From: Hungatella sp. UBA3402
Lineage (GTDB): Bacteria > Bacillota > Clostridia > Lachnospirales > Lachnospiraceae
Direction: 5' to 3'
NCBI GenBank assembly: GCA_002358555.1
Contig: DEPC01000088.1
Span: forward strand, 1 to 45,529
DNA length: 45,529 nucleotides
In this document: positions 25,313 to 34,442 of the stretch, in pieces
Layout of the letters: every line of letters begins with the position of its first letter
Numbering within the stretch: the stretch's first letter is position 1
The notes under the pieces: generated by a model
What the model saw: the letters and a program-made list of their open reading frames with translations, nothing else
The model's database searches: none
What the model was told of the DNA's origin: nothing
Position numbers and translations under genes: made by a program

Positions 25313-26606
25313 TATGGAATGAATTGCAGTTTTTAGGGTATGATTTGCTATGCTGTTTTAGGATAATCCTGCTAAAAAATCTTCCTCCTTCACTACGAAA
25401 ATCCGCATCCCCCTCATATTTGTCTACACTGTTCAAGATGCTAGATATGCCAATGCCTTCCCTATTTTTTAACTTAGGACGTCCATTTTCAAAGGCAATC
25501 TTATCTTGGCAGGTATTTTCTACCTGGATAGAAAATTTTCCTGCCTTTGTCCGCAGATAAACTTTAATATCTGTCTGCTCCTTTCCAGAATCCAAACAGC
25601 CATAGATTGCATTTTCCATGAGATTGGCTAAGATTGCCACCAAATCCATATTGCTAATATCTATATCTGTATCTACAGAAACAACGAAATCCACAGCAAT
25701 TCCCTTTTCTCGTGCCTTATCTGCATAAATATTAAGTATATGGTCTATAACCAGATTTTCACATACGCGGGGCTGTGCCATATGTTCTACCTCATCACTG
25801 TATTCTCCTAGGTATTCAAGAAGCTCTTCTATCTCTCTATTTCTGGCATATTGTGTGATGTTTTGTATATGGTGTTTAAAATCATGCCGCAACCGTTTGG
25901 CATCTTCCTCTGCTTTTTCCATAACCTCCAGCTTTTCCAGAAGAACTCTCTGATATTGCTCTATCTGACTTTTTAAAGCTGCCTCTCTCATATATCGGAT
26001 TAAATGAAAAATTACTGTATACCCTGCTGCCATCATAACCATCAAAAGCCAAAATTTGAACATATCATTATCTCCAAAGTAGTATGCCTGAGCAGTTATT
26101 GCTATATAGCTAATATAGATGGTATACAAAATCGACAAAAAACAGACAGGCCACCAGCCTGTCGCCACATCATTGCGAATCGCCTCAAATTTTTTCCGAA
26201 ACCATATTCCATATACTGCCACCCCTAGGCTATGTAGGACTGTACGGATGCTAGCTGTAACAGCCTGGGTCCCTCCAAATAACCACTTAGATAGCATCCC
26301 TGATAAAAAGATAAGTGCACAAAATGCTTGAAGATAAACCTGAATTACAAAAATAGTTTTAGAAACAGACTCTGATGATATCCAAAATACTTCCATCAGA
26401 AAAATCACCAAAGTACCCCCAAATGCTATATAAATCCACAAGGGCTCTGTGAAAAATTGGTGAATCACCAGCACCAAGACTATTTGTAGCAGAGCCGTTC
26501 CTCCGCACAGCATCGCAGTCCTCATTTTGTCAAATCGAGAATGACACAATTCCATTATAGCCACCCCATGAAGCGGATATAACACCAAAATTCCCATCAA
26601 ACTCAT
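25305..26606 (-). CDS. GHKL-domain sensor kinase (AgrC-like), first of a tandem pair
   Basis: This 433-aa protein has six or so N-terminal helices (residues about 1-205) and a coiled-coil linker (QIEQYQRVLLEKLEVMEKAE). The phospho-acceptor is H241 in RLRHDFKHH. The ATP-binding domain carries N332 (LVAILANLMENAIYG) and the loop GIGISSILNSVDKYEG. The layout matches kinases of peptide-sensing (agr/com-type) systems. The ATG has AAGGAG about 11 nt upstream. It follows the LytTR regulator by 132 nt. It is a diverged paralogue of the next kinase; the two share the ATPase core but not the membrane part, so they may sense different signals. No AgrB/AgrD-like gene is visible. Confidence 0.88.
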   Translation of the reverse strand: MSLMGILVLYPLHGVAIMELCHSRFDKMRTAMLCGGTALLQIVLVLVIHQFFTEPLWIYIAFGGTLVIFLMEVFWISSESVSKTIFVIQVYLQAFCALIFLSGMLSKWLFGGTQAVTASIRTVLHSLGVAVYGIWFRKKFEAIRNDVATGWWPVCFLSILYTIYISYIAITAQAYYFGDNDMFKFWLLMVMMAAGYTVIFHLIRYMREAALKSQIEQYQRVLLEKLEVMEKAEEDAKRLRHDFKHHIQNITQYARNREIEELLEYLGEYSDEVEHMAQPRVCENLVIDHILNIYADKAREKGIAVDFVVSVDTDIDISNMDLVAILANLMENAIYGCLDSGKEQTDIKVYLRTKAGKFSIQVENTCQDKIAFENGRPKLKNREGIGISSILNSVDKYEGDADFRSEGGRFFSRIILKQHSKSYPKNCNSFHSR

Positions 26607-26738
26607 GCTATAAGCTTCTCCTTCTGTAAAAATCTAGTATTTAAGACTGTTAATGTTCTCAAGTGAATATAATAGTAAATTCTTCTAACATATCTCTATC
26701 CAAGACAAGAAAAATATATATAAAATTCATAAAAGGGC

Positions 26739-27473
26739 TTAAAATCCATCCTCACAATAATATTTAAAATATTGTTCCCGCAAAGGTTGATATGCCCCTC
26801 TGGGCAGATAGATACTTTTTCCTGTATCTAGACAAATTTCCTGAGCACTGATACTGTCAATATGGCCAAGACTCACAATATATGATGCCCCAACTCTTAC
26901 AAATTCTGGTCTTCCAGAAAGCATTCCGTAAATTTCTGTCATAGTCATACGAAGCTGTCCATAAGTACCATCTGAAAAATATAATCTCTGACTTTTTCCT
27001 TGAGCTTCACAGCATACAATATTTTCAAAGGCAACTCTGCAGTCTCGTCCATTGATACGAAACAGCACATAATTCTTCAGTCTTTTTTCGATGCCTGATA
27101 AGAGTCTATCTATCACAGGAAACAACTCCTTTTCTGTCACAGGCTTAACTAGATATTGAACAGCATTTACGCCGAAAGCTTCCAGTGCATGTTCCTTTGA
27201 TGAAGTCAAGAAAATAATACTTCCGTCATTTCCCATATCACGGAGTTCCTTTGCTGTCATAATTCCCGTTTTCTGGGGCATATAAATATCCATAAATACC
27301 AAGTCAGGCGAATACTTTTCTTCCCGAATTCTCCAAAGCAATTCCTCGGGATTGTCAAATCGTTCAATCTTAAATTCATATTCTTGATGTTCCTGTTGCC
27401 AGCTCCTCAGATAATATTCTGTCTTATCTAATTCCTTTTCCTCATCATCACAAATCGCTATCAGGTACATCAT
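26739..27473 (-). CDS. LytTR-family response regulator (AgrA-like)
   Basis: This 244-aa regulator begins MMYLIAICDDEEKELD, with a receiver domain: acidic pair D9-D10, phospho-acceptor D62 (LVFMDIYMP) and K110 (YLVKPV). The C-terminal LytTR DNA-binding domain starts near residue 145 (RINGRDCRVAFENIVCCEAQ, then MTEIYGMLSGRPEFVRVGAS). The ATG at 27473 has GGGAG 7 nt upstream; the frame is open 49 codons further up but that part is AT-rich and not family-like. Two GHKL kinase genes follow on the same strand. A promoter-like TAGACA-18-TATAAT lies upstream. Targets are unknown; LytTR regulators commonly control cell-wall, bacteriocin or quorum-sensing genes. Confidence 0.9.
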   Translation of the reverse strand: MMYLIAICDDEEKELDKTEYYLRSWQQEHQEYEFKIERFDNPEELLWRIREEKYSPDLVFMDIYMPQKTGIMTAKELRDMGNDGSIIFLTSSKEHALEAFGVNAVQYLVKPVTEKELFPVIDRLLSGIEKRLKNYVLFRINGRDCRVAFENIVCCEAQGKSQRLYFSDGTYGQLRMTMTEIYGMLSGRPEFVRVGASYIVSLGHIDSISAQEICLDTGKSIYLPRGAYQPLREQYFKYYCEDGF

Positions 27474-27649
27474 TGAAAATCTCCCATTTTCTTCGATGCA
27501 TTCATTTGCTATTATTCCTTTTGTATTGCAAAATTGTCTTAAAAATTTCACTTGATTATATGAATAATTTTTTAGATTTTTACTAGACGTATCATTTATA
27601 ATCTTTGATATATTTGTCAATTTATTCTTTTATTCATACTTGTAAACAT

Positions 27650-27679
27650 ATTATATCATTCTGAAAGCTTATTTGTCTA
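27650..27679 (-). promoter_or_regulatory. Promoter of the LytTR/GHKL genes
   Basis: Reading leftwards, TAGACA (27679-27674), an 18-bp spacer and TATAAT (27655-27650) are present. The resulting leader would be about 170 nt long. Confidence 0.5.
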
Positions 27680-28018
27680 TATTTCTAATTTGCTAATTCC
27701 TACTGGTACTTGATGTTTGCTCCAACAATTTTACCATATATAGTTGTTAAATTCATTATATTATTTGTGATATTTTTTATAAGCCAAGCTGTATTGTCAA
27801 AGATTTTTTACTTTATAAAAACAAAAGGAACGATTGCAAAATACTATCATTCTACAATATACAGATGTAATATTCCAAATACTCATCCTATATATTATAT
27901 AAATCCGTTATTTTGCAACAGTCCCTTCTGTCTGTAATCGTTATATACCCTCGCTGTTACATTACATTTCTAGTTATCTGGTACTAAAAAAGCATTACTC
28001 CATATGTTCTATCTATGC
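27680..28018. other. AT-rich intergenic region without a supported gene
   Basis: Together with the LytTR leader this makes about 545 bases without a gene. It is AT-rich. An open frame of 75 codons on the plus strand begins with TTG/ATG near 27710 but has no ribosome site and an implausible composition. A run of six T follows a short GCAT/ATGC pairing after the aminotransferase stop, too weak to call a terminator. I see no tRNA or riboswitch here. Confidence 0.5.
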
Positions 28019-29326
28019 CTATTGTCCATTTTCCTGCGTCTGCATATCTTTGAGCAGTTTATCCACACTGGTCAGCTTCACACATAATGCAAACAGTTCC
28101 ATAGCAATCCGTAAGTCAGAAAGTGGCGGATAAGATGGTGCAATTCTTATATTACTATCATGGGGGTCCTTGCCATAAGGATAGGTTGCTCCGGCCTTAG
28201 TCATGATAAGACCAGCCTTTTTGCATCTGGATACAATCGTCTTGGCACATCCATCTAAAGAATCAAAGGACATAAAATAGCCTCCTCTTGGAGTAGTCCA
28301 AGAACCGATTCCCAGCCCATCCAATTCTTTTGTAAGAATTTCATTAACTGCCTCAAATTTGGGTCTCATAATGTCTGCATGAAGTCTCATATGCTCCACC
28401 ATTCCATGAATGCCGCCAAAAAATCTCACATGCCTTAACTGGTTTACCTTGTCATGTCCAATGGTTTGAATTCTCAACTGCTTTTTTATATCTACTAGGT
28501 TATTCTGAGAAGCAGCAATCGCAGCAATACCTGAACCTGGGAAACTGATTTTTGAAGTTGATGCAAATTTATAGGCTAAGTCTGGATTTCCTGCCCGCTT
28601 ACATGCAGCTAAAATCTCTAACAAATGGTCCTGTTCCCAGTCATAGAGATGATGAATCGTATAGGCATTATCCCAATAGATTCTAAAATCCTTAGCAGCA
28701 GGTTTCAGCCTCGCAAAACGCCGTACCGTATCATCACCATAGGAAATTCCCTGAGGATTAGAATACTTTGGCACACACCAGATTCCTTTAATTGCCTCGT
28801 CACTTGATACCAGCTTTTCTACCATATCCATATCTGGCCCATCAGAAAGCATAGGAACATTAATCATTTCAATCCCAAAATATTCGGTAATGGCAAAATG
28901 ACGGTCATACCCTGGCACTGGACATAAAAACTTTACCTTATCAAGCTGACACCATGGAGTATTCCCCATAACGCCATGAGTCATGGAACGAGAAATAGTA
29001 TCATACATGACATTTAAACTGGAATTTCCATAGATAATAATTTGGTCTGGATGCACTTCCATCATATCTGCCAAGAGTTCTTTCGCCTCGCTGATGCCGT
29101 CCAAGACTCCATAATTACGGCAATCTGTTCCATCATCACAAGTCAAGTCGTCATCACTGCTCAAAACATCCATCATGCCCATAGACAAATCCAGTTGGTC
29201 TACACTAGGTTTTCCTCTTGACATATCCAATTTTAAATCCCTACCTTGAAACTCTCTATATTTTGCAGACAATTCCTTCCTCAAAGCCTGCAATTCTTCT
29301 CTTGACATCTCCGCATATGGCTTCAT
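28019..29326 (-). CDS. Class Ic aspartate aminotransferase (PLP-dependent)
   Basis: This 435-aa cytoplasmic fold-type I aminotransferase probably interconverts aspartate and 2-oxoglutarate with oxaloacetate and glutamate. It belongs to the group once filed as MocR-type aminotransferases (PF12897). The pattern is clear: DMSRGKPSVDQLDLSMGM at the N terminus, YGNSSLNVMYDTISRSM for phosphate binding, CPVPGYDRHF, VPKYSNPQGISY and YWDNAYTIHHLYDW, the PLP lysine in FASTSKISFPGSG, and the C-terminal arginine region SNIRIAPSYPP. The ATG has AGGAGG 7 nt upstream. It lies 133 nt after gatB with its own promoter-like sequence. Aspartate supply fits the neighbouring Asp/Asn-tRNA genes. Confidence 0.9.
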   Translation of the reverse strand: MKPYAEMSREELQALRKELSAKYREFQGRDLKLDMSRGKPSVDQLDLSMGMMDVLSSDDDLTCDDGTDCRNYGVLDGISEAKELLADMMEVHPDQIIIYGNSSLNVMYDTISRSMTHGVMGNTPWCQLDKVKFLCPVPGYDRHFAITEYFGIEMINVPMLSDGPDMDMVEKLVSSDEAIKGIWCVPKYSNPQGISYGDDTVRRFARLKPAAKDFRIYWDNAYTIHHLYDWEQDHLLEILAACKRAGNPDLAYKFASTSKISFPGSGIAAIAASQNNLVDIKKQLRIQTIGHDKVNQLRHVRFFGGIHGMVEHMRLHADIMRPKFEAVNEILTKELDGLGIGSWTTPRGGYFMSFDSLDGCAKTIVSRCKKAGLIMTKAGATYPYGKDPHDSNIRIAPSYPPLSDLRIAMELFALCVKLTSVDKLLKDMQTQENGQ

Positions 29327-29384
29327 AGCTTATCCTCCTATTTTTCTTCTACTAAGGAGCTGTTGAAAAATGATAGATTTACAC

Positions 29385-29412
29385 AATATATCGCATAAAT
29401 ATCCCAGTACAA
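29385..29412 (-). promoter_or_regulatory. Possible promoter of the aminotransferase gene
   Basis: Reading leftwards, TTGTAC (29412-29407), a 16-bp spacer and TATATT (29390-29385) precede the gene by about 60 nt. Confidence 0.35.
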
Positions 29413-29459
29413 TCATTTTGTTCAGCTCTAACACTTTCTTGTACTCTACCTTATCTCAT

Positions 29460-30896
29460 CTATTTCGTCAAGACTTCTTTTACAATCTTATTCACCATGC
29501 TAGGGTCTGCCTTTCCCTTCATAGCTCGCATGGTCTGTCCAACCAAATATCCCATGGCTTTCTCTTTTCCATTGTGATAATCTTCTACAGACTGAGGATT
29601 ATTCGCAATTACCTCGTCAATAACGCTTCTCAAAGCACCTTCATCATTTACCATCTTTAACCCTTTTTCTTCCACATAACAGTCAGGGTCTATATCCCTG
29701 GCAAATATTTCCTCAAATACAGTCTTTGCAACGGTCCGATTGATAACTCCCTGTTCTACTAGCTCAATCAGCTTTGCCAGATTCTTGGCATTGAAGTTCA
29801 TATTCTCTGGCTCTTGCTCGTGTTCTTTTAACAAACGCATAGCTTCCACCATAAGCCAGTTAGAAACCTCCTTTGGCTTTTTGCAGATTTCTACAGTCTC
29901 TTCAAATAAATCTGCCATATGCTTTGTGGAAGTTAGAATCTTTGAATCATATTCTGGCAGATGAAATTGCTCCTGATATCGCAGCATCTTTTCTGGCTGC
30001 AACTCTGGCTGGCGACTACGAATCTCTTCCAACCACTGGTCACTGATTACCACAGGTGTTAAATCTGGGTCAGGAAAATAACGATAATCCTGGGCATCTT
30101 CCTTAGAACGCATAGCATAGGAGCTTTCTTTATTGTCATCCCATCGCCTGGTTTCCTGAATTACCTTTTTTCCCTCTTCAATCAGTTCAATCTGTCTCTT
30201 TCTCTCTCCCTCAATCGCTCTGGCAATCGCTTTAAAAGAGTTTAGATTTTTCATCTCTGTTCTGGTTCCAAATTCACTGCTCCCCATCTCACGCACAGAC
30301 AAGTTTACATCTGCTCTCATAGAACCCTCCTGAAGCTTGCAATCACTTGCCCCAAGATACTGAATCATCAGTCGCAGCTTTTCTAGATAGGCAATCACCT
30401 CGTCAGCACTTCTCATATCTGGCTCTGACACAATCTCAATAAGTGGTACACCACTCCTATTAAAATCTACCAGAGAACAGTCTTCCCACTCATCATGAAT
30501 CAATTTTCCTGCATCCTCTTCCATATGAATCTCATGGATACCGATTTTTTTCTTTCCTCCTATTGTCTCAATTTCCACCCAGCCATCATGACAGATAGGC
30601 AGATATAATTGAGATATCTGATAATTTTGGGGATTGTCAGGATAAAAATAGTTCTTTCTGTCAAATTTACAGTACTGGTTGATTTGACAGTTGGCAGCTA
30701 ATCCTACTGCCAAAGCATATTCTACCACTTGTTTGTTTAACACAGGAAGAGAACCTGGCATTCCAGTACAGACTGGACAAGTATGGGTATTTGGTGCTCC
30801 TCCAAATTCCGTAGAACAACCGCAGAAAATCTTTGTTTTGGTGGCCAACTCGACATGAACCTCAAGACCAATAACAGTTTCATACTGTTTGCTCAT
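29460..30896 (-). CDS. gatB: Asp-tRNA(Asn)/Glu-tRNA(Gln) amidotransferase subunit B
   Basis: This 478-aa subunit binds the tRNA and phosphorylates the misacylated Asp or Glu. Family blocks are seen in order: YETVIGLEVHVELATKTKIF, CGCSTEFGGAPNTHTCPVC with the zinc-type cysteines, PGSLPVLNKQVV, FDRKNYFYPDNPQNYQISQ, GIHEIHMEEDAGKLIH and FNRSGVPLIEIVSEPD. The C-terminal YqeY-like helical domain ends TMRAMKGKADPSMVNKIVKE. Its ATG directly follows the gatA stop (TAA-ATG), with AGGAGG inside the end of gatA. The subunit order is C-A-B in transcription. Confidence 0.97.
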   Translation of the reverse strand: MSKQYETVIGLEVHVELATKTKIFCGCSTEFGGAPNTHTCPVCTGMPGSLPVLNKQVVEYALAVGLAANCQINQYCKFDRKNYFYPDNPQNYQISQLYLPICHDGWVEIETIGGKKKIGIHEIHMEEDAGKLIHDEWEDCSLVDFNRSGVPLIEIVSEPDMRSADEVIAYLEKLRLMIQYLGASDCKLQEGSMRADVNLSVREMGSSEFGTRTEMKNLNSFKAIARAIEGERKRQIELIEEGKKVIQETRRWDDNKESSYAMRSKEDAQDYRYFPDPDLTPVVISDQWLEEIRSRQPELQPEKMLRYQEQFHLPEYDSKILTSTKHMADLFEETVEICKKPKEVSNWLMVEAMRLLKEHEQEPENMNFNAKNLAKLIELVEQGVINRTVAKTVFEEIFARDIDPDCYVEEKGLKMVNDEGALRSVIDEVIANNPQSVEDYHNGKEKAMGYLVGQTMRAMKGKADPSMVNKIVKEVLTK

Positions 30897-32339
30897 TTAT
30901 TTTCCCTCCTTGGTCTGTTCAAATGTATAGGCAGCACGGATAATCTTCTTTTCTTGGAAGCAGTCTCCTATCAATTGTAATCCAATAGGAAGCCCATTTT
31001 TATCCTTACCGCAGGGCAAAGTCATAGCAGGAAATCCTGCTAAATTAACAGAAATGGTGTAAATATCTCCCAAATACATTTTTAATGGGTCTTTTAAAGA
31101 TTCTCCAATCTTTGGGGCTGTAGAAGGAGCCACTGGCCCAAGAATTACATCATATGTTTTAAATGCTTTATCAAAAGCCTGCTTAATCAATGCCTTAGTT
31201 CGTAAGGCTTTCAAATAGTAGGCATCATAGTATCCAGAGCTTAAAACAAAAGAGCCTAGCATAATTCTTCGCTTTACTTCTGTCCCAAATCCTTCTGAAC
31301 GGCTCTTTTTATACATCTGATGAAGCCCTTCATATTCCTTTGCCCGCAGGCCATATTTCACGCCATCAAATCGGGATAGATTGGAACTAGCCTCTGCTGA
31401 GGCAATGACATAATAGGCAGGAATCGCATATTCTACCAGACTTAAATCAAATTCTTCTATGATAGCTCCTTTATCTTTGAAAACCTTAGCTGCCTCCAGA
31501 ATGGATTTCTTCACTTCCTCATCTAAGCCTTCTCCCAGATAATCTTTTGGAATCCCAATTTTTAATCCCTTCACATTGTTTTGCAATGCAGTTGTAAAGT
31601 CTAAATCCTTTCTAAAAATAGAGGTACTATCCTTTTTATCATAAGAAGAAATTGCTTCCAACACTGCTGCACAGTCAGATACATCTCTGGCAATAGGGCC
31701 TACCTGGTCCAAAGAAGAGCCATAGGCAATCAAGCCATAGCGTGACACAGTTCCATAAGTAGGCTTAATTCCTGTAACCCCACAAAAGGAACTTGGCTGA
31801 CGGATAGAGCCTCCCGTATCAGAGCCTAATGCATAAAAGCTTTCTCCTGCTGCCACTGCCGCACAGGAACCTCCAGAGGAGCCGCCAGGCACATGTTCTA
31901 AATTCCATGGATTTCTGGTTACTCCAAAAGCAGAAGTCTCTGTGGTACTTCCCATGGCAAATTCATCCATATTAGTCTTTCCCAGAATCACAGCTCCAGC
32001 CTTTTCCAGATTCAAGACTGCCTCAGCCGTGTAGGTAGGCACAAAATTATATAAAATATTGGAGCTGCAAGTAGTTCGCATCCCCTTGGTGCATAGATTA
32101 TCTTTAATCGCAGTAGGCACTCCTGCTAAGGGACTTGTCAAGCTTCCTTTTTCAATCTTTTCTTGAACCTCTGTTGCATGTCTAAGTGCTCCTTCTTCAT
32201 CGATTGTTACATAGGCATGGATAGAAGGCTCTTTCTGTTTTATCTGTTCTAATACTGCCTTAACTGCATCCATAGCAGTCAATTCTCTTGCCTTTATCTT
32301 TCTGCCCAACTCAAGGGCAGTCAATCCTAATATGCTCAT
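30897..32339 (-). CDS. gatA: Asp-tRNA(Asn)/Glu-tRNA(Gln) amidotransferase subunit A
   Basis: This 480-aa amidase-signature enzyme releases ammonia from glutamine and passes it to GatB. The Ser-cisSer-Lys triad is visible: K in VPTAIKDNLC, the cis-Ser block GSDTGGSIRQPSSFCG and the nucleophile region PGGSSGGSCAAVAAG. The start ATG at 32339 (MSILGLTALELGRKIK) has AAGGA 7 nt upstream; ten further in-frame codons upstream are not family-like. It lies 87 nt after gatC and directly abuts gatB. With gatB, gatC and a non-discriminating synthetase it would convert Asp-tRNA(Asn) or Glu-tRNA(Gln) to the correct amidated forms. Confidence 0.97.
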   Translation of the reverse strand: MSILGLTALELGRKIKARELTAMDAVKAVLEQIKQKEPSIHAYVTIDEEGALRHATEVQEKIEKGSLTSPLAGVPTAIKDNLCTKGMRTTCSSNILYNFVPTYTAEAVLNLEKAGAVILGKTNMDEFAMGSTTETSAFGVTRNPWNLEHVPGGSSGGSCAAVAAGESFYALGSDTGGSIRQPSSFCGVTGIKPTYGTVSRYGLIAYGSSLDQVGPIARDVSDCAAVLEAISSYDKKDSTSIFRKDLDFTTALQNNVKGLKIGIPKDYLGEGLDEEVKKSILEAAKVFKDKGAIIEEFDLSLVEYAIPAYYVIASAEASSNLSRFDGVKYGLRAKEYEGLHQMYKKSRSEGFGTEVKRRIMLGSFVLSSGYYDAYYLKALRTKALIKQAFDKAFKTYDVILGPVAPSTAPKIGESLKDPLKMYLGDIYTISVNLAGFPAMTLPCGKDKNGLPIGLQLIGDCFQEKKIIRAAYTFEQTKEGK

Positions 32340-32426
32340 ACGATTTTCCTTTCTGTCAAATTGGGGCATTCTTGTGGAGGCAAGCTCCTCACCGCCTAAT
32401 AGTAGGAGTCATCTCTATCTGATCTA

Positions 32427-32720
32427 TCACTCCACAGTCCTTGGAACCTTGAATGCTCCCTCTTTCTTCTCTGGTGCATTTTTTAAGATATTGTCTCTGT
32501 CATCACCATTAGTCACAATATCTTCTCGAAATACATTATTCATGGAAAATACATGGGACATTGGTTCTATCCCCTCAGTATCCAACTCATTTAACTTGTC
32601 AATATAATCCAGCATCCGCCCCATATCCTTCTTAGCCTCCTCTCTTTCCTCCAAAGAAAGTTCCAGCTTAGCTAAAATGCCCACATAATCTATTATTTCA
32701 TCAGTAATTATATTTGCCAT
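32427..32720 (-). CDS. gatC: Asp-tRNA(Asn)/Glu-tRNA(Gln) amidotransferase subunit C
   Basis: This 97-aa small subunit holds GatA and GatB together. It shows the family pattern: YVGILAKLELSLEEREEAKK (residues 12-31), DMGRMLDYIDKLNELDTEGI, then EPMSHVFSMNNVFREDIV near 57-74, ending with EGAFKVPRTVE. The length is normal. It is the first gene of the gatCAB unit and lies 217 nt downstream of the aspS-type gene, on the same strand. Confidence 0.95.
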   Translation of the reverse strand: MANIITDEIIDYVGILAKLELSLEEREEAKKDMGRMLDYIDKLNELDTEGIEPMSHVFSMNNVFREDIVTNGDDRDNILKNAPEKKEGAFKVPRTVE

Positions 32721-32936
32721 ATGATTTTCCTTTCTGATTGCAGCTATAGTTTCTTGGAAATACCAGCCAACTAGTACATCGTCCGATAATTAGCTAGACT
32801 ATATTTTTTGCCATTTTTAATTTTCAAATACGCAGCAGCCTACAAGTTCCCAATTTCACTTCTTTGCTATAGTACGAAATATTTTTGCTATTTTCTTTGC
32901 TGCTACAAATAATCCAGAGATATTTAAAGTGTTCTT

Positions 32937-34268
32937 CTATGGTTCCAGCCGATTCACATCTCTTGGAAACAGAGAAGTTTCTCTCACATTCTGTTCTCTC
33001 AAAAGTTTCATAGTCAATCTCTCCAGACCAATACCCAGACCGCCATGAGGCGGCATTCCATATTTGAATATCATGAGATAAGAAGCAATGTCCTTGGGGT
33101 CCATATTTCTTTTTTCCATCTTTGCCAAAATCTCTTTATAGTCATGGATTCTTTGTCCTCCAGTTGTCACCTCCAACCCCCTAAACAGCAAATCAAAACT
33201 TAATGTAAATCTGGAATCTGATGGGTCATCCATGGCATAAAAAGGACGCTTTTTGCTGGGATAATGAGTGACAAATACAAAATCGCTGTCATATTCTTCT
33301 TTAAAATATTGTCCAATCAGCAGCTCTTCCTCTGGCTCTAAATCATAGGGATTTCTAATTTTCCGATTGTATTTTTTGGATGCCAGCTCTTTTGCCTTAT
33401 CAAAACGAACAGAAGGAATTCTGCTTACATCTGGAAGAATCACTTCCAATATAGCAAGCTCCTTTTGATATTCATTTTTCAGAAGTTCCATCGTATATTG
33501 AAGAAATCCTGTCTCCATGGCCATAACATCTTCAAACCCACCAATATATCCCATCTCAAAATCTAACCCCATATATTCATTTAAATGTCTGGTTGTATTA
33601 TGCTTCTCAGCACGAAATACAGGTGCAACCTCAAATACTCGGTCATAGACTCCTACCATGGTCTGCTTATAAAATTGGGGGCTCTGTGCCAGCTCTGCCT
33701 TCTTGTTAAAATAATCCAGTCTAAACACATTGGAGCCACCTTCTGCCCCTCTCGCAACAATCTTGGGAGTATGAATTTCTGTAAATCCTTGACTATAAAG
33801 GAAATCCCGAAACCCTCTGACAATCCCTTCTTGTATCTTAAATTTTGCTCGTTCTTTCACATTTCTCAAGGACACAGGACGTACTGCCAAACGAGCCTCC
33901 AAGGAAGTATGCATCTTATATTTATTGATAGCAATAGGAAGCACCTCCTCTGGCTGGGAAAGTATATCTATGGTTTCCAAGTGAATTTCAAATCCATGAG
34001 GTGCCCGTTTTTCTGTGATTACTGTTCCAGTTATTTCCACAGATGACTCCTCTTTTAGATTTTTTAAATCAAAATCCATGTTTCCTTCTTCATAGACACA
34101 TTGTACTAACCCATCAGCTTTTCTAAGAATCACAAAAGCGACCTCGCCCATATTGCGGATAGTATGGACAGCCCCGTTTATTTTTACGGTTTTGTTCTCA
34201 TAACTTCCCTGCATAATTTCCTGGATTCCTATAGTTTCGTTTTCCTTTACTCCTCTTAAAAATTTCAT
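32937..34268 (-). CDS. aspS: Aspartyl-tRNA synthetase, archaeal/eukaryal type (probably non-discriminating)
   Basis: This 443-aa class IIb synthetase has the N-terminal OB anticodon domain (VKINGAVHTIRNMGEVAFVI) and a catalytic core. The core has motif 1 (QGFTEIHTPKIVARGAEGGS), motif 2 (FRAEKHNTTRHLNEYMGLDF) and motif 3 (GLGIGLERLTMKLL). At 443 aa, without the large insertion of bacterial AspRS (about 590 aa), it is the archaeal type. In Clostridia this form often charges both tRNA(Asp) and tRNA(Asn), with GatCAB amidating the mischarged product. The adjacent gatCAB genes support that. An asparaginyl-tRNA synthetase is the alternative, but the neighbourhood and the FRAEKHNTTRHLNE form favour AspRS. 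The ATG has AAGGAG 8 nt upstream. Confidence 0.85.
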   Translation of the reverse strand: MKFLRGVKENETIGIQEIMQGSYENKTVKINGAVHTIRNMGEVAFVILRKADGLVQCVYEEGNMDFDLKNLKEESSVEITGTVITEKRAPHGFEIHLETIDILSQPEEVLPIAINKYKMHTSLEARLAVRPVSLRNVKERAKFKIQEGIVRGFRDFLYSQGFTEIHTPKIVARGAEGGSNVFRLDYFNKKAELAQSPQFYKQTMVGVYDRVFEVAPVFRAEKHNTTRHLNEYMGLDFEMGYIGGFEDVMAMETGFLQYTMELLKNEYQKELAILEVILPDVSRIPSVRFDKAKELASKKYNRKIRNPYDLEPEEELLIGQYFKEEYDSDFVFVTHYPSKKRPFYAMDDPSDSRFTLSFDLLFRGLEVTTGGQRIHDYKEILAKMEKRNMDPKDIASYLMIFKYGMPPHGGLGIGLERLTMKLLREQNVRETSLFPRDVNRLEP

Positions 34269-34441
34269 AGCACTCTCTCCTTACCTGAATGTAATCTGTT
34301 TCGATTCCGGTCGGGATATGGCAATGTACAGAACAAAGAGTCCAGCTCACTGAACTCTTGCACCAGCAGCCATTTTCCTTATGCGCGCAGTGTGCATCCC
34401 CCATAGGGTTTTTGCTTTATAGGACGCAATTTCCTATAAAG
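34269..34441 (-). promoter_or_regulatory. Structured leader/intergenic element upstream of aspS
   Basis: This non-coding stretch contains a 9-bp hairpin with a 4-nt loop (34337-34345 with 34350-34358, one G-U pair) and a long palindrome (34415-34424 with 34432-34441, CTTTATAGGA/TCCTATAAAG). T and A runs flanking the palindrome extend the pairing. It is richer in GC than its surroundings. No T-box sequence is present. It may be a regulatory leader or a dispersed repeat; I cannot decide from the window. Confidence 0.4.
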
Positions 34442-34442
34442 T

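Noticed and set aside
27710..27937. 75-codon open frame on the plus strand, hydrophobic at the start, considered as an AgrD/AgrB-like peptide gene for the GHKL/LytTR system.
   Set aside because: There is no ribosome site, the start is TTG/ATG without context, and the composition is that of AT-rich non-coding DNA. No AgrD motif is present.
34198..34404. 68-codon open frame upstream of and overlapping aspS.
   Set aside because: It has no ribosome site, a Cys/His-rich composition unlike a real protein, and overlaps structured leader sequence and the aspS start.
34269..34441. T-box riboswitch ahead of the aspartyl-tRNA synthetase.
   Set aside because: The conserved antiterminator string (GGTGGNACCGCG type) is absent on the minus strand and no terminator/antiterminator pair with a T run was found.
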